The position numbers and the translations under genes were made by a program. A stretch of 64,000 bases of DNA from Rotaria macrura (taxonomy: Eukaryota; Rotifera; Eurotatoria; Philodinida; Philodinidae). Each line of letters begins with the position of its first letter. The stretch's first letter is position 1. The notes beneath the pieces were generated by a model. That model was not told the origin of the DNA, searched no databases, and worked only from the letters and a program-made list of their open reading frames with translations. Below are positions 54,701 to 64,000 of this stretch, piece by piece. The stretch covers positions 1 through 64,000 of the forward strand of contig OENT01000257.1 in NCBI GenBank assembly GCA_900239685.1. Reading direction: 5' to 3'.

Positions 54701-57700
54701 GACCGATGGTTATTGATATGTTAAACTCTATGGATGCTCCTGAGTTATCTTATACGGATGTAATTCATAGCCACGAGCTGAAAAGAATATTCTATGTCAA
54801 TACTAAAACAGCGACTAGCATTTATATAATCATATAGACATTATTGCTCTTTTCACTCCAATTGTTCATTTTAGACTGCAAGTACTTTAAAAAATGAACT
54901 TAAATACAAAGAGAAATTACACAATAGATAAATTTGAAAATCACAAAGAAATACAATGATAATTCAAATAGAAACTACTAATAGTTCACTTCGTCTCTTG
55001 CAGAATAAGCCATAGGATATAAATAATATTTACAGTGTATTATTATTCGTAGATGAACATTGTGTCTCAGTTTTGTTTACATCACACAGTATGAGAAGAT
55101 ACGTGCTTTTGTAAACTGTAACATGATGAAAATTTGTAAGTAGAAAAATGTTCCACAGCAACATAATGTCGATGCAACCGTATTTGAACATTAATGGCTA
55201 GATGAAAATGTCAAGGAAAGTATTGTGAAGGTTGCTTTTATGAGTGACTTTTGTTATTATGGATTCTGTATTCAAATGCAACGATATTCTCATGTTTGAT
55301 TCATGAAGTTAGAATTTTGCATGTCCAGGTAAATATTTACTGATTGTTGAAAATCATCTACATGCACACCTGGTAAAGTTCACATGCTGAAATTAAGTGC
55401 ATCGCAATATGTCAGAGTGTATTGTCGACCAAGGAATATCAAAATAAATGAAAATTTTTATTTTAACATTAACCTATTCACGTACATGATAATAAAGAAA
55501 GTCGTCTGATAGTGATATATGAATTTCGCTGATTTTCTTTTGCTATGGATTCGTCACTAGTCGCTACGATGTAATCGATTCAAAGACAAGTTATTTTTAC
55601 AATAGTGGTTGAATTTTCGAATACTTCTTCATCTCGAGCGCTGATGCTCTAAAATATTTTTTTTTCACAGATTATGTCAAAGATAAACGTACTTCAACTT
55701 CAATTAGAATGAAGTTGTCATTGCTTTCTAACATTCAACTTTGAACTGACATATGTTTTGTACCCAATGGTATTGCTATAGCTATAGAAGCAGAAGTATT
55801 TTATTTCATTTATTGAATTCGTCGATATTCACATTTTTTTGGTTTCAACACATGACTTTATGTTTCAATAGTATCAGCTAAATAAACAGCTGTTTTCAAT
55901 TTTTTTTTCATAAGAAATACAATGATGTGAGTGATTCTCGTCAATATTTTTTTTGTTTTCAACAGGAAACAATTTTTTCAAGATTGTTCTGTCTACTTTC
56001 GCTTGAATAAAATTATATACTAATTAATATTCACAATATTTCATCTTAATCTTGTTCGAATAATTAATGGATCTACAGTTTTCGTCAGAGTAGTTAATTA
56101 ATAAAGTCTGACGAACATAAGAAACATGGAACATAATGAACTTCTATTTTTTTTAATATAAAAACAAATTGATAACATTAAGATTTTAAATGTATTTTAT
56201 GGATATGAAAATCTATGAATTACTAATCTCTAGTGAATTTTCATGAAAACTAATTAGAATTCTAAAACAATGTTAATTGTTTTTATTTAAATGGTTTACA
56301 GAAATTGATAGTGTGAAAATTAATTCAGTTTTGTTTAGAGAGTGAAAATCGAACCATATTGGTAATCACACTTGTCTCTGATTGTCTTTGCTACTTTGAA
56401 TATTCACACCAATACAAGTAAAGTTAAACAACACGAAGAATAACCATAGTCGATAAATATCTGAACACATGAATCATTCGGCCTCAAAATATATTTGCTT
56501 TTCATTAAACTAGTTACGTCAGATTCGAAATGTGTTGCTAAACTTTCTGTGATAAGAAGGCTTTTTATTGACTTTAGTCATGAAATTCATCGTCAGATTA
56601 ACTTATCACGATTTGACAAAAGCATAGAAAAAACCTATCGTAAATCTCTTTGTTGTTTTGTTCTTTCGAAACAATCATGAGATTTGTCTTTCAATTTACT
56701 AAATTAAGATATTTTTGTCACTATTATTAACATAGATGGATGGTTGTCAGAAGATTTTGTTCGTGCTCGAATAGATTTTCTAAGATTTTCAAAAGTATTG
56801 TATTTGATGAAGATTTTCTTATTAGGCTGCATATTAAAACAAAGAAATCAACTGTAGATCGTTTTAATTCTTATTTTGATGTTTATATTGAACACAGATT
56901 GAATCATATTCGAGAAGAATAAATCGATTTGTAATTTATCTTCAATCGCTAACAAAATAACTTTTAAATACTTTTGCATTCAATATAGAAAAGATTTTTA
57001 TGCGAAAAATTTTAAAAGAGCATAAAGAACAACAATTGGTTCAAGTTAACATAGAAGTTCTGGAATCAAACAATTACTTTCTTCGTCAAATATGAATTTT
57101 TTTTGTTAGAAAAAAATCTAATCATTTGTTATATCGACTTGAACAATCAAGAAAGAAGGAAAGTTGCAACGTAAATTTACCGAACTAATTGGTAAGTAAA
57201 CAGTGGTAATGAGGAAAACAACTCGAATTAAATCTAGAAGAAGGAAACTTTGTCGATGCAACAAAAACTTAAACAATCTATTTGAAAACATACACGCAAA
57301 AGTCACAACGATCAAACTACTTGAAATCAACTGATTGAAAATAATTAAAAAACTACAACGAAATTTTAAGAATTCGTAATCATTTGATATTAATTTTAAA
57401 AAAGAAAAAACACAGTTAAATTTCAGAAATATAACTTCACGAGTTTTCAAAAGATATTGCTTATCGAAATATCATGAATTCGATTGTGTGCAAGAGTTTC
57501 ATTGTCGAAAATCGCTGACAATGACTATTCTGTAATCTACGTCTAGATGATGAATGATTTTTTAACTAACTTCATATCGAATAGATAAGCATAGACTTTC
57601 ATTCATTTTGACAATTTCAATATTTAAGAAATTCATATTATTTCAAAAAATAAAAAACAACAACTCATATGAAAATTGTTCTGGCTGTAAAAAAACGCAT

Positions 57701-57859
57701 TGATGAGAATCATATGGATTTCATAGTTTCTAATCGTTGTACGAAATAAGATTTTTACTTAGAACAACAAACAGAATATTGACTGTATTTGTTTGATATG
57801 ATTAGTTTTGTATCGACTTGAAATTTCAACGGATAAACATCATCACTACAAATAATTAG
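54701..57859. other. gene-poor region with many short exon-like stretches
   Basis: Several plus-strand stretches of 12-45 codons are open and near splice dinucleotides, for example 54706-54837 (MVIDMLNSMDAPELSYTDVI), about 54862-54920 (TASTLKNELKYKEKLHNR), 56514-56639 (FDKSIEKTY at its end) and 56736-56790 (GWLSEDFVRARIDFLRFSK). I could not chain them into one phase-consistent model, and equally plausible peptides can be read on the minus strand, so chance or a decayed gene is as likely as a real one. Confidence 0.3.
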
Positions 57860-58578
57860 AATTTTATCTTGGAAAATCTAATGAAAAGTAAAATAAAACT
57901 TCTATCGAACGATTTCAATCGATCTACATTGATCTCTAAAATAATCTCATCGGTTATGATTCAGAATACAAGTGTTTTGGTTTTTGAAGTTCTATTATAT
58001 ATTACATAATGAAATAGCTCTCAATGTTTGCCATCGACAGTTAATAGAAATGACAATTTTCTTACTGCATTTTTCTCTTCAATTTATTAGAACTTATTGA
58101 ACATTGAAAGTGATTTAACACGTCGTTCTGTTACGGGTTAAATTCGATGCGTATATGAAATCGAATACGAATGTTTATTACAAGAGACAATAATGAAACT
58201 TGAGACATTATATGCACATACATATTAAAACGCGATCAATTTCACTTGTATTTGAATTTCTGATTGAAATTCACGTAATATAATGATCACGTGATTTCGA
58301 CGACGGCGATCTGATAAATAGAATACACTTTTCAAGAATTGTTTTCAGTTCAATTTACAATTTCTCAAGATAACTGAGAAGACTGTAGATGTCTTTGATT
58401 TCGAGACAATATTAGAAAAAATACCTGGATTAGAACATGTAAGAAGATTCGAGTCTAAAATGAAGAAAAGAAAACTTCAACAATTGTTTAGTTATTCATT
58501 GCTTTTTTTTCTCATATGAAACAGAACAAAATAAATGGAAATCATACAATGTATGAGTGTATTTATCAACCATATTAA
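57860..58578 (+). CDS. possible 3' exons of an unrecognised gene
   Basis: 57860-57988 follows an ATTAG acceptor and is open (NFILENLMKSKIKLLSNDFN, LISKIISSVMIQNTSVLV). 58349-58438 is a clean 30-codon exon between GTTTTCAG and GTAAGA (FLKITEKTVDVFDFETILEK, ending IPGLEH). 58525-58578 follows GAAACAG and ends NKINGNHTMYECIYQPY then TAA. All three join in phase 0. The first donor (GTTCTA) is weak. The peptides are protein-like but match no family I know, and the 5' part is not established. Confidence 0.33.
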
Positions 58579-59700
58579 CAATGTCATTTATGAGTGTTTT
58601 CCTTCTAGAAACAAATTCCATCATGTTACTAAAAATAAAACGTCTTTCAATAAATTAATTACGCTTCTAAAAGTTCTCCATTCTATTCATCTTACATTTA
58701 CATACAAGACGCATGACTTTGGATCTCTCTTTCATCTGACTATTACAGTTGAATCTGTCGATCCCTTTTCATAGTACGAAGTCATTAAATCTATATTATT
58801 CATGTTTCACTCAATTATAGCTCTTTCAAGTGCGTAATCATTTGATTTTTTGATAATAAGTTCTTCCGTAGTCAAATAATATTTCCAAATATGAAGAGCA
58901 CTTAGTTCTGTTGATCGAACAAAAAACAAACTCGTCTAACCTTCATTCAGTTTGAATGTAGACATATTTCTTGCATGAATAATATTGCTTGATAATAACA
59001 ATCATTAAGAAAGATTAGGATGCATTTTTTTACTTTTAAATCATGCTTAACGTTGTTCACAATGTGTAGAATAGCTGATCTGCTAAAGAGATCAAATTTG
59101 TATTATTCATCACATATGAAAAATTATCATAGTGTTTATCATGGATTGGAAAGATTCTTTTTTTTCCTTCTATTCATAAGAGAAGAACATCAGGCTTTTA
59201 GTATCATGGTAGTATTAAAATAGAAAATAAATGAGTAAAGGATTAGCTATGATAAATATTCCATATCTTTGATCTTATTAGATTTTATGTATATTCTCAT
59301 TTGCATCTCGGTATGCATTGCCCTTGCTTTATTATTCATTCCCTCTCGTTCTCCGATAACAGAAACCAATGATGGCATAGTATAGGAGGATTGTGGGGAG
59401 TCAACGGAGACAAACAAACGAAAACTTCTTTTTAGTAAATAGAGATACAGAACAATGTATTTGCATACTTTTTTTGTATGCCTGACTGATATAAACGACA
59501 TCATTAAGACTAAAAGAATAACCATAGAATCTAAGCTATTCATTACTTTAGTTGAAGTTTTAAATAGATCAAAATACTGAAAATATGGATGAAGAAAAGG
59601 CATTGGCAAAGCTTGAATAAACTAAATGCGAAGAAGAGAAAGAAGAGGAAAAAGCGTTTCATGTTCATTATGTGTCGCTTGGATGAAATGCGTTTCTACT
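58579..59700. other. intergenic, 3' flank of NPC1
   Basis: Short frames on both strands, the longest 120 codons (minus, 59247-59609), lie just downstream of the NPC1 stop and have no domain. No repeat recognised. Confidence 0.4.
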
Positions 59701-62700
59701 CTATGGACTTTCACTAGTAACGTTTGGACTTGATGAACTATCAACATCTGTATGTACTGGATCTTCATCTTGTCTTTCATTAACCAATAGTACTGATCGG
59801 GGTCCTAAAATTAAAGAAAAAAGAAAATCGAATAAACTTATCAATCAACACAAGAAAAACTCTAATTTTTGAATAATTTGATACTGACCAACATAGCTCA
59901 GTAGTATCGGAAGGAATACGAGGCCATGTAAAGAACCAATAATAACCAATGACAAGTACATACGGAAATAATATATACGAAAAAGTTGTGATTTTGCAAA
60001 CGCAAGCACTACGACACCAATGATCTTCGTTAATGTGATACCACAGAATACCTATGAATAATAATTAAGATTAGATTGATATCTAAGCATTTGTTTGAAA
60101 AACATACCGAACTACCCATATCGTTCAATGCTATTTTGGCACGTTCTAATCGAGTATCACCTTTACTAACGGTAAAATAACGAGCTATATGAGCACAGAA
60201 TTCAACAGCAATACCAACAGACTACGAATGAATCAAAATAAAATAACAAATTCATACGATATATTTCTTTTAAATAACGTTGTTTTCATTTTATTAAAAC
60301 CTACCATCACTAGATTGACAATTGATACGGCATTAAGTTCAATATGCCATAAATACATAACACCGAGCAAATCGACGATTATCATAAATACACATGAAAT
60401 TATGAGAAATGATGTATGAAAATCGAAGCCAAGTAATACACATGTTATAGCAAATACAGCAATAAATGATAATAATAAATTAGTAATTAAATCTTTCCAT
60501 ATCGTTGAATATTGATCATAGAATATATAGAAAGGGCTAGAAAATACAAAAATGAAAGAAAATAGTACTATGAAAAAAAATTTCAAGTAAACACTAAACT
60601 AAAATTGAACATAAATCATACGAAGCACAAATTCAATCGTAACGAAACAATAAAATTCATTAAAATAAAATTTTTCTTTCAAGAAAACTAAAATGCTGTA
60701 TAAATATTTCCACTTAAAACATGGAAATAGACATTCAAAGTACTGCACAATCGAGTTTTGATTATATTATGAAGATAAATTCCGGTGTTGTATTTCGAAT
60801 GTTTTTCTTCTAGAGAGAACACTACTATTTCACCGCTTTTTCATACTAGATAGAAGTAGTGATCTATCAAGTGATTTATGTTGATTTCGATGCCAAGATA
60901 TATCCACCATTGAATGACCGATTCCGTAGAAATTTATTTAAATCGTATTTAGTGGTTTTATTTTGTAACTGACTCATATGAGCATATTTTAATTGACATC
61001 AGTCATGAATATTGAAACAAAACTTGTCGAACTTTCAGTAATACGAAGTGAAGAAAAAAAGATTTTTCGTCAACGAACAACAGGTAAGAAGGAATAGATA
61101 CAAGATAGCATCACACTCTGAACTCTGGTCATACTTTGACTATGGTTACAACATAGTTCATGAGGAATAGGATATGTTTGAATTATTGAGAATACCCACA
61201 AATATTTAACACATGCATTTTAGATATCAATAGAGTATGATAGATGATAGTGTAGTTGCGACCTGACTAAATGTATAAAATAGAAACAAAACATGGGAGA
61301 CGTATTTCGTCATCAACCTTGGTAATATATTTCAAACGTACTTAATTCTCAAGTTAAAGTCGCTTTCGTCGTCGTCTAAATAAATATCGGTTTATCACAA
61401 ACGATTCTAAAGGTCGACAAGAAATGTGGATTCTTTTCTTGACATTAAAAAATTACAGATACTTGTGTTCAGCAAACAAAACTCGTACATAATTACCTAT
61501 ACGGAAAAACGGGATGACGTCGAACTTTCTGCGAATCCTCATGAAAATGAGTATGATGATCGGTTAAAATCGTTTGTGAAACATTTCTTGTGATCTCATT
61601 GGCAGCTTCCATTGCATTTACATAGTCTGTTGATGTTTTCAGTACGGAATGATAACCCATGAAATATGAACTTTTGACATAAGTCTTATTAATTAATTCT
61701 ACTGCATCATGATATTTAGCATGGCCACCTTTTGGACATTTTTCTCCTGGATTATCATTTAAGAAGTAATATATATATCGTTCGAAATCCTCTGGTGATG
61801 GTCTTTGATTTATATCGAATGTTATTTCACATGGTTTGCATGCTTTATCTTCTACTGTAGCTGGACAAAATTCGTCCGTTTTTTTATTTATTCTACAGCA
61901 AGGTGAATTACTTCCTGATCGTAACCAATCAAAATAATCATCGAGCCATGATGAAGCTGGTTGTGATAAGTAATAATGATCAGGTTGTTGTAATGCTTGA
62001 CCTACTTGACCAAGTAAGGATTCTGGTAAGCAACCCGCTGAGCCACATAATAGATTTTGTTCTTCAACCTCTTCATAATCAAGAGCGTTTTTATTGACAA
62101 CGAAATATACGGGTGGACCTACATTTAAATAATTTTCTAAGCCATAGAAATAATCCAATACATATGAATCTTTTGGCATGGATATTTTTTGATCAAGACC
62201 CACCGGTAAGGCATAGACGATTGATAACGATAAACAAGTACAAATAATAAATAATGAAAATAGAATTGCACGAACAATAGTAAATCCTAGCACAGCAGGC
62301 GTCCATATATTTGTAAATATTTGTTGTAACATCCCTTCTGATTGTTGTTGAGTTTTATTATCTTCCGATGTAGATTTCATTGGCAGACAACAACATAGAT
62401 CAGGTGCATTGGATTGTTGTCGTTTAGCATCTAGTGCTAGTATCGATACAAAACATGTTAATTGAAGTACAAGATCAATGATTATAGCCATAAATGCATA
62501 TAAAGAAAAAACTTTTACAGCAGGCATCGGTGTTAATGCAGCAATCAGGAAAGCAATTGCTTGACTTGTTCCAGCCAACAAGATTGATGGACCAACACGA
62601 CTAATAGCTGTTGCCATACATATTTCTGCCGATGGAAAATTTTCAGTTTTCGCTTTTTCAACATGTTGTACTATAATAAATATATTATCAACACCGATGG

Positions 62701-64000
62701 CTAAGATAAGAAATGGTAATACTTCAACTATCATTAATGTACTAGCTACACCAAAGTACGAATAAAATCCTATTGAACTTACGATGGATAAGACTACAAA
62801 TAGTATACCAAAGAAGCCCATGGTAATCTTGATATCAATGAAAAATGTTTTAAACGAACGAATATGACCAAGTGTTAATGCCACATAGAGAAACATAACT
62901 ATATAAGATACTATGATCGTTAAAATATCATAATGACTTTGTCGATCTAATTCATCTTCCATTGAACGTTCAGCCATATAAGAAACAGTGAAATTTGCTG
63001 TTTCATTCCAACGATCATTATCACGTAGTAATTTTTGAGTATCAGTAAAATTTTTCATAAAATTAAGAAAGACTTCTTCCCATGCTTCAGCTAAATATTC
63101 ATAGATTAATATGTATATAAAATCAATGACTGAAGATAAAGCAAACCTTTGCGATTTTTTTCTGGATCATTTGAATTTTTAATAACAATAGTAATAACTA
63201 GTGCTGTCGCGTTTGAATATGTTGAATTTGAATAATTACCCACAACCATATATGGACTGATAGTACCACCGAAATCTCCCAAACACGATAGATCTAATGG
63301 ACTATCGTTCATTGTTGATGGTTCTTCTGAACATGTCATAAAATGTGTTGAATAATCATAACGAGTATGAGATTTATCAGTGATTTTTCGTTGTAAATTA
63401 TTCTTTGAATTTTGATAGTACTGTAAAACAGACAATACAGTACACATGCTATTATCGGGTTCGAATTGTTTCAAACAAATATCAGATAGATGAATGGTTT
63501 CCTTTGTTTCACTTAATTTAGCTGTAAGAGATAGAATATCCGTTTGAAATTGCAATACACGTAATAAGAAGTCTAAATTAAATGCAGGTCCAAATATTTG
63601 TTGAGTATCATGTGCTGATGACGATCGATAATAATGTGTTTCAAATGTTTGATTGTCGGGAACGATGAATATTTGTGTTGTACGATAGAAAGGTCTAAAA
63701 ATTTGCAGAAAAAAAGACAACAAATGTCTTTTGATTATTTCGAATGAAATTTCTCACCCGAAATGTTTGTCAAAATAATCTTTTTGTTGTCGAGCCATAC
63801 TTGATTTAGATGTCCACAATTCTACAGGATTAGTTGTAACTTTTAAGTAGAATAAACCCAATGAAAGAAGAACAATCAGTACCGAACCAAGAAATAGAAC
63901 AATCAACGGCTTTTGAATACAGAAAAGGCCCAAGCTTAAAAGAATAAGAAAAGACAAAAGCAAAATAATGAATAAAATATATTTCAATTCGTATACCGAT
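59701..64000 (-). CDS. NPC1: NPC intracellular cholesterol transporter 1, 5' partial
   Basis: Multi-pass lysosomal/late-endosomal sterol transporter of the RND/Patched superfamily. The window holds exons 63758-64000, 63147-63694, 61497-63090, 60305-60536, 60108-60221, 59889-60051 and 59701-59804, 998 residues; the N-terminal sterol-binding domain lies beyond the right edge. Landmarks: [61 protein letters not shown], the sterol-sensing domain ([35 protein letters not shown]), the cysteine-rich luminal loop ([34 protein letters not shown]), a second membrane block ([25 protein letters not shown]) and the end [36 protein letters not shown]. The C-terminus is ...SPNVTSESP, without the LLNF dileucine signal of vertebrate NPC1. 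One 960-bp intron (60537-61496) splits the luminal loop. Confidence 0.96.

Noticed and set aside
57118..57450. 110-codon hydrophobic minus-strand frame
   Set aside because: No domain or start context; its composition is what antisense reading of AT-rich Lys/Asn-rich sequence gives.

Overview
This is an animal nuclear window: AT-rich, with intron-rich protein genes (GT..AG introns, mostly 45-75 bp, a few of 0.3-2.4 kb). The recognised genes are conserved metazoan housekeeping or regulatory genes: ribosomal proteins L7 and S25, histone H4, DCAF7, mitochondrial EF-Tu, TFIIE-beta, Smaug and NPC1. Tiny introns, compact genes and cryptic 3' splice sites just upstream of several start codons fit a small invertebrate. 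A bdelloid rotifer is my best guess (inference; another spiralian is possible). I see no bacterial operon, tRNA, rRNA or CRISPR array.

Layout. 1-6786 has no recognisable gene. It holds a degenerate minisatellite (3513-4110), a GGATTCC-rich block and a perfect 182-bp-arm palindrome (4952-5357). 6787-12935 is a minus-strand cluster: RPL7, H4, DCAF7, RPS25. 12936-25382 is gene-poor. It has a possible terminal exon (16059-16241), a 184-aa secreted protein (17076-17897), a lone lamin-tail-domain protein (18399-18890), a possible small secreted peptide and an older inverted-repeat element (about 21920-22632). 25383-28429 is plus-strand TUFM. 30394-36987 is a plus-strand gene with three PLAT domains and a repeat-bearing Ser-rich tail; its 2.4-kb intron may hold a minus-strand gene. 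38393-41376 is a plus-strand Ig/EGF/transmembrane protein resembling neuregulins. 43846-44545 is a TMEM196-like four-helix membrane protein. 45598-47719 is TFIIE-beta (minus) and 48421-52493 is Smaug (minus). 52494-59700 is gene-poor with possible unrecognised exons on the plus strand. 59701-64000 is NPC1 (minus), cut by the window edge before its N-terminal domain.

Exon models were assembled by hand from splice dinucleotides, reading frame and family similarity recalled from memory. For RPL7, H4, DCAF7, RPS25, the secreted protein, TUFM, the PLAT gene, the Ig/EGF gene, the TMEM196-like gene, Smaug and NPC1, the summed exon lengths are divisible by three. No alignment or transcript data were available.

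Functionally the genes are unrelated: translation (RPL7, RPS25, TUFM), chromatin and transcription (H4, TFIIE-beta), post-transcriptional control (Smaug), signalling or scaffolding (DCAF7, Ig/EGF protein, PLAT protein) and lysosomal sterol export (NPC1). The most notable observations are the perfect palindrome, the PLAT protein with a split third domain and a 47-residue tandem repeat, a possible RPS25-DCAF7 operon, and the Ig/EGF protein lacking the ErbB-ligand arginine.
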